From CAVRIA01 sp963721115 (GTDB taxonomy: Bacteria > Desulfobacterota > Binatia > HRBIN30 > CADEER01), in assembly GCA_963721115.1 (NCBI GenBank), contig CAVRIA010000004.1:1178001-1242000 (forward strand): 64,000 nt of DNA. The letters run 5' to 3'. Both the position numbers and the translations under genes were made by a program. The notes below the pieces were generated by a model. The model was given only the letters and a program-made list of their open reading frames with translations. It did not search any database and was not told the origin of the DNA. How positions within the stretch are numbered: position 1 is the first letter of the stretch; every line of letters begins with the position of its first letter. Below are positions 19,432 through 27,970 of this stretch, piece by piece.

Positions 19432-20652
19432 ATGGAATTTCCCCGCATCAAACGACTTCCCCCCTACGTCTTCAACATCGTCGGCGACCTCAAGCAGCAA
19501 GCCAGACGAGCCGGTGAGGACATCATCGATTTCGGCATGGGCAACCCGGACGGGCCGACCCCGCCGCACGTGGTCGCCAAGCTCGTCGAAGCCGTCCAGA
19601 AGGAGTCCAATCACCGCTACTCGGTGTCGCGCGGCATCTACAAGCTGCGCCTGGCGATCACCGACTGGTACCGGCGCCGCTACGCCGTCGATCTCGATCC
19701 CGATGCGGAGGCGGTGGTCACGATCGGATCCAAGGAGGGATTGGCGCACCTGGCCATGGCCGTCCTCGGGCCGGGTGACGTGGTGTTCTGTCCGAGCCCA
19801 ACCTATCCGATCCACCAGTACTGCGTCATCCTGGCGGGCGGGGACCTGCGCAGCATTCCCCTCGTTCCCGGCGAGGATTTCTTCGAGCACCTGGTCGAGG
19901 CCATGCGGCAGACGTGGCCGAAGCCGAAGCTATTGGTGCTCAATTTTCCGCACAACCCCACGACCCTGTGCGTCGACCGCGACTTCTTCGTTCGCATCGT
20001 CGACTTCGCCCGCGAGCACGATCTGATGGTGGTGCACGACCTCGCCTACGCCGATCTCGTCTTCGACGGCTACCGGGCTCCGAGCTTCCTCGAGGTCCCG
20101 GGCGCCAAGGAGGTCGGCGTCGAGTTCTTCACCCTGTCGAAGAGCTACAACATGCCCGGCTGGCGGGTGGGCTTCTGCGTCGGCAATGCGGAGATGATCG
20201 CGGCGCTGTCGCGCATCAAGAGCTACCTCGATTACGGCATCTTTCAGCCGATCCAGATCGCCGCGATTCACGCCCTGAACGGGCCGCAGCACTACGTCGA
20301 GGAGATTCGGCAGCTGTACGAGGTGCGGCGCAATTCGCTGGTCGAGGGGTTGAACCGCGCCGGCTGGGCGGTCGAGAAGCCGCAAGCGACGATGTTCCTC
20401 TGGGCCCCGATCCCGGAGCCGTTCCGGCACATGGGATCGCTCGACTTCTCGACCTTTCTGCTGCGCGAAGCCAAGGTCGCGGTGTCGCCGGGAATCGGCT
20501 TCGGCGAGTACGGCGACAATTGGGTTCGTTTCGCCCTCATCGAGAACGAGCACCGCACCCGACAGGCGGTGCGCGGCATCCGCCGGGCCCTGGCCGCGGG
20601 CTCGCCCGACAGAGGGGTCGGCCGCGCCGGGAACGGGGCGCACGCCGGATGA
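19432..20652 (+). CDS. PLP-dependent aminotransferase, AlaC-like
   Basis: A 406-residue fold-type I aminotransferase. It shows an N-terminal RIKRLPPYVFNIVGDLK, a FGMGNPDGPTP motif, FPHNPTT and the PLP-lysine in TLSKSYNMPGWRVGF. This pattern is that of the AlaC/YfdZ group (alanine-glutamate transaminase) and related aspartate-family enzymes. Its gene precedes homoserine dehydrogenase by 53 bases, which suggests a shared transcript and a role in aspartate-family or alanine metabolism. Substrate cannot be fixed from sequence alone. The 213 bases upstream contain a short palindrome (GGAGGTGACCTCC) but no firm promoter. Confidence 0.85.
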   Translation: MEFPRIKRLPPYVFNIVGDLKQQARRAGEDIIDFGMGNPDGPTPPHVVAKLVEAVQKESNHRYSVSRGIYKLRLAITDWYRRRYAVDLDPDAEAVVTIGSKEGLAHLAMAVLGPGDVVFCPSPTYPIHQYCVILAGGDLRSIPLVPGEDFFEHLVEAMRQTWPKPKLLVLNFPHNPTTLCVDRDFFVRIVDFAREHDLMVVHDLAYADLVFDGYRAPSFLEVPGAKEVGVEFFTLSKSYNMPGWRVGFCVGNAEMIAALSRIKSYLDYGIFQPIQIAAIHALNGPQHYVEEIRQLYEVRRNSLVEGLNRAGWAVEKPQATMFLWAPIPEPFRHMGSLDFSTFLLREAKVAVSPGIGFGEYGDNWVRFALIENEHRTRQAVRGIRRALAAGSPDRGVGRAGNGAHAG

Positions 20653-20705
20653 GAAGGCGGCACGGGGGCGGCGCGCCGCACTGAACGGGGACGTCGGAGG
20701 AGGGT

Positions 20706-22019
20706 GTGGTGCAGCGGGCCATCCGAATCGGATTGATCGGTTTCGGAACCATCGGCACCGGTGTCGTGAAGCTGCTACAGCGAAACCGGGGCTCGATTCG
20801 CGACCGGGTCGGAGCACCGCTCGACCTGGTACGGATCGCCGACATCGACGTCGAGCGCGACCGCGGCGTCTCGCTGCGGCGCGGTGTGCTGGTGCCCGAC
20901 GCCGGCGCGGTGCTGAACGACCCCGAGATCGATGTCGTCATCGAGCTCATGGGCGGCACCGGGGTGGCGCGGCGGTTCGTGCTCGAGGCGATCGAACGGG
21001 GCAAGGACGTCGTCACCGCCAACAAGGCGCTCCTGGCCCACCACGGCGCGGAGATTTTCGCCGCCGTCGAGAAGAGGGCGCTGCAGATCGGCTTCGAAGC
21101 CAGCGTCGGCGGAGGCATTCCCATCATCCGCACGCTGAAGGAAGGGTTGGGAGGCGATCGCAATGCCGCCGTGTACGGCATCGTCAACGGCACCTCCAAC
21201 TACATCCTCAGCCGCATGAGCAGCGAGGGCGGCGACTTCGCCGAGGTGCTGCGGGGAGCCCAGTCGGACGGCCTGGCGGAGGCGGATCCGACTTTCGACG
21301 TCGACGGCACGGACGCCGCCCACAAGCTGACGCTCCTGATCCAGCTCGCCTTCGGCGCCCGGGTGGCGTTCGCGGACATTTCCACGGAGGGCATCCGCCA
21401 CGTCGCGCCGACCGACATCGCCTATGCGCGGGAGTTCGGTTACGTGGTCAAGTCGCTGGCGGTCGCCAAGCGGCACGGCGAGCGCATCGAGGCGCGCGTC
21501 CACCCGACCATGGTGCCGCGAACGCATCTGCTGGCCGACGTCAACGGAGCCCTCAACGCCATCGTCGTGCAGGGCGAGGCGCTCGGCTCGAGTATGTACC
21601 TGGGGCTCGGCGCCGGCATGATGCCCACCGCCACCGCCGTGGTCGCCGATCTCATGGACGTGGCGCGCAACCGCCTGCACGACAGCCGCGGGCGCATCGC
21701 GCCGCTCGGCTACCCGATCCGCATGCAGCGGCGCGCCCGCACCGTGCCGCTGGACGAGCTCGAAAGCGAATACTATCTACGGTTCATGGTCGGCGATCGC
21801 CCCGGCGTCCTGGCGCGTCTCGCCGGGGTTCTCGGCAAGCGCGGCATCTCGATCGCCTCCGTCATCCAGCGGCAGCGGGCGCGCGGGGTCGTTCCGGTCG
21901 TCATCCGTACGCATCACGCACGCGAGAGGGCGGTCCGGCGCGCCGTGGCCGTCATCGACCGGATGGCCATCGTTCGCGCCAAATCGACCGTCATCCGCAT
22001 CGAGGAGAGCCTCGCTTGA
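20706..22019 (+). CDS. hom: Homoserine dehydrogenase with C-terminal ACT domain
   Basis: The NAD(P)-binding motif IGLIGFGTIGTGVVKLL begins the protein. The conserved VTANKALLAHHGAEIF, FEASVGGGIPIIRTLKEGL, GIVNGTSNYIL and EADPTFDVDGTDAAHKLTLL segments follow. The last about 90 residues (YYLRFMVGDRPGVLARLAGVLGKRGISIASVIQ) are an ACT domain, the usual threonine-sensing module. It reduces aspartate semialdehyde to homoserine for threonine and methionine. GTG at 20706 is preceded by GGAGGAGGG. No thrB or thrC follows in the cluster. Confidence 0.95.
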   Translation: MVQRAIRIGLIGFGTIGTGVVKLLQRNRGSIRDRVGAPLDLVRIADIDVERDRGVSLRRGVLVPDAGAVLNDPEIDVVIELMGGTGVARRFVLEAIERGKDVVTANKALLAHHGAEIFAAVEKRALQIGFEASVGGGIPIIRTLKEGLGGDRNAAVYGIVNGTSNYILSRMSSEGGDFAEVLRGAQSDGLAEADPTFDVDGTDAAHKLTLLIQLAFGARVAFADISTEGIRHVAPTDIAYAREFGYVVKSLAVAKRHGERIEARVHPTMVPRTHLLADVNGALNAIVVQGEALGSSMYLGLGAGMMPTATAVVADLMDVARNRLHDSRGRIAPLGYPIRMQRRARTVPLDELESEYYLRFMVGDRPGVLARLAGVLGKRGISIASVIQRQRARGVVPVVIRTHHARERAVRRAVAVIDRMAIVRAKSTVIRIEESLA

Positions 22020-22128
22020 TGCCTTCGATCGAGCGGCGCGGCCGGAAGGCGGGGAGCCCGTCCGGGCGGGAAGGGGGCCGGCGGCGTCCCGTTCCTCACC
22101 CCTGTGTAGCAAAACGCCGCGCGCCGAC

Positions 22129-22134
22129 TATACT
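22129..22134 (+). promoter_or_regulatory. Possible -10 box upstream of glpX
   Basis: TATACT at 22129-22134 is a near-consensus -10 hexamer about 60 bases before the glpX ATG, in a gap of 174 bases. A hairpin with CCGGCG/CGCCGG arms follows it in the would-be leader. No convincing -35 was found at the normal distance. Confidence 0.35.
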
Positions 22135-22193
22135 TGAAACGATGACCGGCGGCGGTTCGCAAGCGCCGGCCAGGGAGAGTTGGTGCGGCCGAC

Positions 22194-23147
22194 ATGGATA
22201 GGAATCTCGCACTCGAAGCGGTACGTGTAACGGAGGCTGCGGCCCTGGCCTCGGGGCGTCTGATGGGGCGCGGCGATCTGCACGCCACGGACCGCGCCGG
22301 CGCCGAGGCGATGCTGCGCACGTTTCAGTCCATTGCCATCAACGGCATCGTGGTGATCGGCGACAGCGAAAGCAGCGACCACGGGTTGCTTCCGGAGGGC
22401 GAGCGGGTCGGCAACGGCATTGGCCCGGAGCTCGACGTCGCGCTCGATCCCGTCGAAGGGGCGGCGATCTGCGCCACCGGCGGATACAACGCCCTGTCGA
22501 TCGTCGCCATCGCGGAGCGGGGCGGGTTTTTGCGCTGCCCGAACATGCACATGGAGAAGATCGCCGTCGGCTCCGAGGGGCGCGGCGCCATCGACCTCGA
22601 CAAGAGCCCGACGGAAAATTTGCGCGCCTTGGCCGAGATTCGCGGCGTTTACGTCGCCGACCTCACCGTCGCGATTCTGGATCGCCCGCGGCACGAGCGG
22701 TTGATCGAGGAAGTGCGGCAGGCGGGAGCCCGGGTGAAGCTGCTGCGCGACGGCGACGTCGCGGCGGCGATGGCCACGACCAAGCCCGAGGCGGGAATCG
22801 ACATGCTGCTCGGCACCGGCGGTGCGCGGCAGGGCGTGCTGACCGCGGCGGCGCTGCGCTGCGCGGCGGGGGACATGCAGGCGCGGCTGCGCCCGCGCAA
22901 CGCCGAGGAAGAAGAGGCCGCGCGTGAGTGCGGTGTGCGCGACTTCGACAAGCGGTACTCCACGGAGGAGATGGCCTCGGGCAGCATCATGCTCGCTGGT
23001 ACCGGCGTCACCAACGGCGACTACCTCGACGGGGTGCGCTTCTTCCGCGGCGGCGCGACCACGAACTCGGTGGTCATGCGCTCTCGGACTCATACCGTAC
23101 GTTTCTTGCGCTCGATCCACCGCTTCGATCTCAAGCCCGAGTACTGA
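22194..23147 (+). CDS. glpX: Class II fructose-1,6-bisphosphatase
   Basis: The 317-residue product is a GlpX-type phosphatase, related to the inositol-monophosphatase fold. Recognisable are GDSESSDHGLLPEGERVGNG (metal-site acids), DVALDPVEGA and the GTGGARQGVLTAAALRC segment. It dephosphorylates fructose 1,6-bisphosphate in gluconeogenesis, with Mn2+ or Mg2+. Some homologues also act on sedoheptulose bisphosphate. A stretch of 70 bases separates it from the small DUF2007-like gene that follows. Confidence 0.93.
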   Translation: MDRNLALEAVRVTEAAALASGRLMGRGDLHATDRAGAEAMLRTFQSIAINGIVVIGDSESSDHGLLPEGERVGNGIGPELDVALDPVEGAAICATGGYNALSIVAIAERGGFLRCPNMHMEKIAVGSEGRGAIDLDKSPTENLRALAEIRGVYVADLTVAILDRPRHERLIEEVRQAGARVKLLRDGDVAAAMATTKPEAGIDMLLGTGGARQGVLTAAALRCAAGDMQARLRPRNAEEEEAARECGVRDFDKRYSTEEMASGSIMLAGTGVTNGDYLDGVRFFRGGATTNSVVMRSRTHTVRFLRSIHRFDLKPEY

Positions 23148-23217
23148 GGAAAACGATGTCGATGCGAGGCCAGCCGAACGAGTGGAGACCGCGCCGCAAC
23201 CTGCGCGTGGAAGCGCC

Positions 23218-23502
23218 GTGAGCGACGTTCTGGGCGACGAGAATTCTCCGCAGTGGCACGCCTGCTACTCGACGCCGCTGGAGATCCAGGCGCATGTGGT
23301 CAAAGGGTACCTGGAGCAGTTCGGTGTTCCGTGCATCCTCGAGAACCTGCGCTTCGGCATGAAGCCCCTCACGTTCGGCGCCCTCGGCGAGGTGCGGGTC
23401 CTGGTTCGTGACGACTGGGTGCACGTGGCGCGGGGGCTGCTGCGCGGCCGCGAGCAGAAGCCTCCGCCGCGGCTGCGGCTGGTGCGGCGAGGAGAGAAAT
23501 GA
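23218..23502 (+). CDS. Small DUF2007-like protein
   Basis: About 94 residues. The pattern is a helix followed by a strand (LEIQAHVVKGYLEQFGVPCILEN), a Gly-rich middle and a C-terminal LGEVRVLVRDDWVHVARGLLRG. This resembles the DUF2007 family, annotated elsewhere as putative signal-transducing proteins of unknown function. The start is uncertain: GTG at 23218 or an in-frame GTG at 23191. Its TGA overlaps the ATG of the mutase gene (ATGA at 23499-23502), so the two are probably translationally coupled. A link to the mutase is suggested only by this position. Confidence 0.6.
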   Translation: MSDVLGDENSPQWHACYSTPLEIQAHVVKGYLEQFGVPCILENLRFGMKPLTFGALGEVRVLVRDDWVHVARGLLRGREQKPPPRLRLVRRGEK

Positions 23503-25140
23503 GGAACGCGATACGACAGAAGGACCCGCAGAGCGGCGCGACGCCGGAAGGCGAGGGGCGCCGCCACACGACGATCTCCGACATGGAGATCGAGCCCTGC
23601 TACCGGCCGGCATCTCTCGAGGAGTGGAGCTACGAGAGCAAGCTCGGCGATCCGGGGGAGTTCCCGTACACGCGCGGCGCCTATCCGAACATGTACCGCG
23701 GCAAGCTGTGGACGATGCGCCAGTTCGCCGGATTCGGTACGGCGGAGGACACCAACGAGCGCTTCCGCTTCCTCCTGGCACAGGGGCAGACGGGACTGTC
23801 CACGGCCTTCGACATGCCGACCTTGATGGGGTACGACGCGGATCACCCGCGCGCTCTCGGCGAGGTGGGGCGCGAAGGGGCGGCGGTGACCAGCCTGGCC
23901 GACATGGAGGCCCTGTTCGCCGGTATCCCGCTCGACCGGGTGACCACGTCGATGACCGTGAACTGCACCGCCAGCGTCCTGCTCGCCATGTACTTCGCGG
24001 TCGCCGAGCGGCAGGGCGTGTCGCTCGAGAAGCTCGGCGGTACCATCCAGAACGACATGCTGAAGGAGTTCATCGCGCAGAAGGAGTGGATCAGCCCTCC
24101 CGAGCCGTCGGTGCGCGTGATCGTCGACATGATCGCGTTCTGCGCCCGGCACGCGCCGCGCTGGCACGCGGTGTCGATCTCGGGCTACCACATCCGCGAG
24201 GCGGGCTCGACCGCCGTGCAGGAGCTGGCTTTCACGCTGGCCGACGGCGTCGCCTACGTGCAGGCGGCGATCGACCGCGGACTCGCCGTCGACGACTTCG
24301 CGCCGCGTCTGTCGTTCTTCTTCAACGTCCACAGCGATTTCCTCGAGGAGATCGCCAAGTTCCGCGCCGCCCGGCGGATGTGGGCGAAGATCATGCGCGA
24401 GCGCTTCGGGGCCGAGAATCCGCGCTCCTGGACACTGCGCACGCACGCGCAAACCGCCGGTTGCTCGCTGACGGCGCAGCAGCCGCTCAACAACGTGGCG
24501 CGGGTCGCCATCCAGGCCCTGGCGGCGGTCCTGGGAGGGGCGAACTCCCTGCACACCAACTCGATGGACGAGACGCTGGCGCTTCCCAGCGAGCCGGCGG
24601 TGCTGGCGGCGCTGCGCACGCAGCAGATCGTTGCCGAGGAGACGGGGGTCATCAACACGGTGGACCCGCTCGGCGGCAGCTACGCGATCGAGGCGTTGAC
24701 CGACCGCCTGGAGCGCGAGGCGCTTCGACTACATCGAGAGGATCGACCGCATGGGCGGGATGGTGGCGGCGATCGAGCAGGGCTTCCCGCAGATGGAGAT
24801 CGCCGAGGCGTCGTACCACTACCAGCGCCAGCTCGAGCGCGGCGAGAAGGTAATGGTCGGCGTCAACAAACACCAGGTCGAAGACGAGTACCCGATGGAG
24901 ACCCTGCGCGTCAGCCACGACGTCGAGCGCCGGCAGGTCGAACGCGTGCGGGCGCGAAAGGCGGCGCGCGACCGCAACGCGGTCCGCGCCCACCTCGCGG
25001 CGGTGCGCGAGGCGGCTGCCAGCGGGAGCAACCTCATGCCGCCGATGATCGACGCCGTGAAGGCGGAGTGCACGATTGGTGAGATCTCCGACGTCTTCCG
25101 CGAGGTCTTCGGCGTTTACCGCGATCCGGCGTTCGTTTGA
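23499..25140 (+). CDS. Methylmalonyl-CoA mutase large (catalytic) subunit, split by a one-base insertion
   Basis: The barrel domain of B12-dependent acyl-CoA mutases is complete: YPNMYRGKLWTMRQFAGFGTAEDTNERF, FDMPTLMGYDADHP, HIREAGSTAVQELAF and LHTNSMDETLALPSEPA. The frame breaks near 24720-24723, where one extra base in GCGC separates LEREA from FDYIERIDRMGGMVAAIEQG. The C terminus ends without a B12-binding domain; that domain is encoded as a separate protein 22 bases downstream. It isomerises methylmalonyl-CoA and succinyl-CoA, or a related acyl-CoA such as isobutyryl- or ethylmalonyl-CoA. The break is probably a sequencing indel. Confidence 0.9.
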
Positions 25141-25162
25141 TCCCGTCGCAAGGAGGACAGCA

Positions 25163-25567
25163 GTGACAGACCGACATCTACGCATCCTGATCGCGAAGCC
25201 GGGCCTGGACGGCCACGACCGGGGGGCGAAGATCATCGCCCGGGCCCTTCGCGACGGCGGCTTCGAGGTGGTGTACACCGGATTGCACCAGACGCCGGAG
25301 ATGATCGCCGAGACCGCGGTGCAGGAGGACGTCGACGCGATCGGGCTGAGCATCCTGTCGGGTGCTCACATGACCCTCTTCCCGGCTCTCCTCGAGCTGC
25401 TCCGCAAGAAGGGCGTCGGCGACGCCGTGGTCTTCGGCGGTGGCATCATTCCGGAGGAGGACATCGCCGAGCTCAAGAAGGTCGGGGTCAGCCAGATCTT
25501 CACTCCCGGCGCGAGCACCCAGGACATCGTCACCTGGGTGCGCGAGAACGTGCGCCGGCGCGCCTGA
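25163..25567 (+). CDS. B12-binding subunit of acyl-CoA mutase
   Basis: A 134-residue stand-alone cobalamin-binding domain. The lower-ligand motif is KPGLDGHDRGAKI (DxHxxG), and GLSILSGAHMTLFPAL and VVFGGGIIPEED supply the Ser and GG of the B12 fold. The GTG at 25163 is preceded by AGGAGG at 25151-25156. It would pair with the large subunit encoded just before it to form an active heteromeric mutase. Confidence 0.95.
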   Translation: MTDRHLRILIAKPGLDGHDRGAKIIARALRDGGFEVVYTGLHQTPEMIAETAVQEDVDAIGLSILSGAHMTLFPALLELLRKKGVGDAVVFGGGIIPEEDIAELKKVGVSQIFTPGASTQDIVTWVRENVRRRA

Positions 25568-25638
25568 GCGCATGTCGGGCGCCCGCAACCGTCCGCCGGC
25601 GCAGGCGACCGTGCGGCTCGGGATCCGGAGGGCCTGAC

Positions 25639-26805
25639 GTGGTAGAGCGACGCCCCATCGTGATCGTCGGCTCCGGTCCCGCCGGAGCGGCGGCGGCGCT
25701 CTCCCTGCAGCGCCTCGATCCGTCGCTGGCGGCGGAGGCCATCGTGCTCGAAAAGGCCCGGCATCCGCGTCGCAAGATCTGCGCCGGCGGACTGATTCCG
25801 GCGGGGATCCGCTCGCTGCACGAGCTGGAGGTGGATCTGAGCGTTCCCCACGTGGCCGTGCGCCGCGCTCGAGTCGCGACGCCTGGTGGCGACGTGGACC
25901 ACGACGACGAAGGCTTGTGCTACGTCGTGCGGCGCGACGAGTTCGACGCATCCCTGGTCGCCGCGTGCAGGGAGCGCGGTATCGCCGTGTGCGAGGGGGA
26001 GCCGGTCGTGGAGGTGCGGCGCGACAATGGCGCGGTGCGGGTGCGGACGGGGCGGGCGGAGTACGAAGCCAAGCTGGTGATCGGCGCCGACGGCGCCGGT
26101 AGCGCGGTGCGGCGGCATCTGCTCGGAGGGGGCAAGAGCGCGATCGCCCGCGCCGTCATGTGCGACGTGCCGATTCGCGATACGTCCTGGGACGGGTTCG
26201 CGGAGCGGCGCTTCGACTTCGACTTCCGCGCCCTGCCGGAGGGCCTGAGGGGGTACCGCTGGGCCTTCCCCTGCCTGATCGGCGGCGAGCCGCACGCGAA
26301 CGTCGGGGCGTACTCCGTGACCACGGAAGGCGAGCGCCTGAACCGGGCGCTGTCGGAGTACCTGGAGCCGCTCACGTCTCGTCCGGCGCACCGGTCCGCC
26401 TTCCCGATCCACTGCTACCGGCCGCGCGCCCGCATCGCCGGGCCGAACGTGTTTCTGGCCGGCGACGCGGCCGGGGTCGATCCCCTGATGGGTGAGGGCA
26501 TCTCCCTCGCTCTCGACTACGGCGTCTTTGCCGCCGCGGCGGCAAAGCGCGCCTTCCGCAGCGGCGACTTCTCGGGCGCCGACTACCAGCGCGCCGTCGA
26601 GACCTCCTGGTTGGGCAAGAAGCTGCGCCGCCTGCACCTGGCGACGCAGCTCTTCTATGGGCCGAGCTGGCGGCTGTGGTTCGGCGTCGCGCGGCACAGC
26701 GAGCGGGCTCGCGCTCTCGGCTTGCGCTGGTACAACGGCGTCGACGATTGGGACCGACGCAGCGGCTGGGCGGCGGTCGGCGCCCTGCTGAGCGGTCGGG
26801 CGTGA
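25639..26805 (+). CDS. FAD-dependent oxidoreductase, geranylgeranyl-reductase-like
   Basis: The N terminus has the dinucleotide-binding motif IVIVGSGPAGAAAALSLQR followed by EKARHPRRKICAGGLIPAG, typical of the geranylgeranyl reductase family. A second FAD motif reads VIGADGAGSAVRRHL, and NVFLAGDAAGVDPLMGEGISLALDYG is the C-terminal FAD signature. Members reduce isoprenoid double bonds or act as other flavin monooxygenase-like enzymes. No membrane segment is seen. GTG at 25639 has GGAGGG upstream. The substrate is unknown, and proximity to the mutase genes gives no direct hint. Confidence 0.82.
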   Translation: MVERRPIVIVGSGPAGAAAALSLQRLDPSLAAEAIVLEKARHPRRKICAGGLIPAGIRSLHELEVDLSVPHVAVRRARVATPGGDVDHDDEGLCYVVRRDEFDASLVAACRERGIAVCEGEPVVEVRRDNGAVRVRTGRAEYEAKLVIGADGAGSAVRRHLLGGGKSAIARAVMCDVPIRDTSWDGFAERRFDFDFRALPEGLRGYRWAFPCLIGGEPHANVGAYSVTTEGERLNRALSEYLEPLTSRPAHRSAFPIHCYRPRARIAGPNVFLAGDAAGVDPLMGEGISLALDYGVFAAAAAKRAFRSGDFSGADYQRAVETSWLGKKLRRLHLATQLFYGPSWRLWFGVARHSERARALGLRWYNGVDDWDRRSGWAAVGALLSGRA

Positions 26806-26863
26806 ACGCCGCGACGCAGAGCGCCCGCGCCTCGGCCTGCCGAGGCACGGCGAGGATCTGACG

Positions 26864-27136
26864 ATGGCGCGACGGCGCAAGAAGAGGGGCAGTACGGGCC
26901 GCATCCTCGGGCTCCTGCTCCTCGCCTGCGCGGCGGCGGGCGCCGGTGTGTGGGCGTTGTGGCGGATCAGCCGGGGGGCGCGGGAAGCGCCGGCGTTCCA
27001 CTTTCCGACAGCGGCCGCGAGACCGAAAGAGAAGCAGCAGGGGGGCGAGATCGAGCCGCAAGAGCGGGCCCGTCTGGATGCGATCCTGCGCGGTACGCCG
27101 ACAACGAGGATCGGTGACCCTGCGCGCCGTCGATGA
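26864..27136 (+). CDS. Small single-span membrane protein
   Basis: The 90-residue product starts with a basic stretch (MARRRKKRGSTGR), then one hydrophobic span (ILGLLLLACAAAGAGVWALW), then a charged soluble tail. Topology would be N-in, C-out. The 3' end overlaps the start of the following BtuF-like gene by 23 bases, which suggests coupled expression. A short hairpin (CCTCGG-CCTG-CCGAGG, 26829-26844) lies just before it. No known family was recognised. Confidence 0.6.
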   Translation: MARRRKKRGSTGRILGLLLLACAAAGAGVWALWRISRGAREAPAFHFPTAAARPKEKQQGGEIEPQERARLDAILRGTPTTRIGDPARRR

Positions 27137-27923
27137 CGCCGGTCGAGTCGCGCAGCTGCCCGCCGCGCCGGCCCGCGTCGTGAGCCTGGTCCCCAGCCTG
27201 ACCGAGCTCGCGTGTGCTCTCGGCGCCGCCGACCGACTCGTCGGCGTGACTCGCTACTGCACCGAACCCGCTGACGTGATCGCCCACCTGCCGCGAGTCG
27301 GGGGGACGAAGAATCCCGACGTGGACGAGATCCGCGCCCTTCGCCCCGACCTGGTTCTCGTGAACAGCGAGGAGAACCGGCGCGAGGACTTCGAGCGGCT
27401 CACGGCCAGCGGCCTGGCTCTGTTCGTGTCGTTTCCGACCGGCGTGGCCGCGGCCGCGAGGTCGATCGAACGGTTGGGGCACGTCCTCGGGACAGAGGCG
27501 GCCGCGCGCGCCATGGCGTCCGGTATCGACGCCGCCCTGCGCGAAGCCGCGGCGGCGGTGCGGCGCCGCCGGCGGGTGTTCTGCCCGATCTGGCGCAACC
27601 CGTGGATGAGCTTCAACCGCGACACGTATGCGCACGACCTGCTCCACTGTGTGGGCGGAGACAACGTCTGCGCTGATCTGCGCGAACGCTACCCGCGTGT
27701 GCGACTGGAGCAGGTGGCCGCGCAACGCCCCGACGTGATCCTGCTTCCCGACGAGCCGTACCGATTCGCCGAGCGCCACCTGGGCAGCCTGGAGCTGCTG
27801 GCGGCGACCCCGGCGTGGCGGGAGGGGCGCATCCACTTCGTCGATGGGCCGGCCCTCCTCTGGTACGGGCCCCGCACGGCGCCCGCTCTGCAATCCTTCC
27901 GCTCGCTGCTGGCGGCGGATTGA
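27114..27923 (+). CDS. BtuF-like helical-backbone metal/corrinoid receptor, no signal peptide
   Basis: This 269-residue protein has the class III binding-protein fold of cobalamin and siderophore receptors. The opening VVSLVPSLTELACALGAADRLVGVTRYC, the GGTKNPDVDEIRALRPDLVLVNSEENRREDFERL segment and PDVILLPDEPYRFAERHL are typical. The GTG start at 27114 leaves no room for a signal peptide or lipobox, so it may be cytoplasmic, or it may use the adjacent membrane protein. No permease or ATPase gene is nearby. A B12-dependent mutase lies 1.5 kb upstream, so a corrinoid ligand is a reasonable guess, not shown. Confidence 0.75.
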   Translation: MTLRAVDDAGRVAQLPAAPARVVSLVPSLTELACALGAADRLVGVTRYCTEPADVIAHLPRVGGTKNPDVDEIRALRPDLVLVNSEENRREDFERLTASGLALFVSFPTGVAAAARSIERLGHVLGTEAAARAMASGIDAALREAAAAVRRRRRVFCPIWRNPWMSFNRDTYAHDLLHCVGGDNVCADLRERYPRVRLEQVAAQRPDVILLPDEPYRFAERHLGSLELLAATPAWREGRIHFVDGPALLWYGPRTAPALQSFRSLLAAD

Positions 27924-27926
27924 GCG

Positions 27927-27959
27927 CGCCTCCCCCCGCTCCGCGCGCGGGGGGAGGCG
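27927..27959. terminator. Bidirectional hairpin between convergent genes
   Basis: A perfect 13-bp GC stem (CGCCTCCCCCCGC at 27927-27939 with GCGGGGGGAGGCG at 27947-27959) has a 7-base loop. It sits in the 47-base gap between genes ending at 27923 (+) and 27971 (-). There is no U-run on either side, but the position fits shared termination. Confidence 0.6.
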
Positions 27960-27970
27960 GGCGCCTCATT

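Noticed and set aside
23252..23268. TGGCACGCCTGCTACT as a sigma-54 promoter
   Set aside because: It is inside the DUF2007-like coding sequence and lacks the GC at the -12 position.
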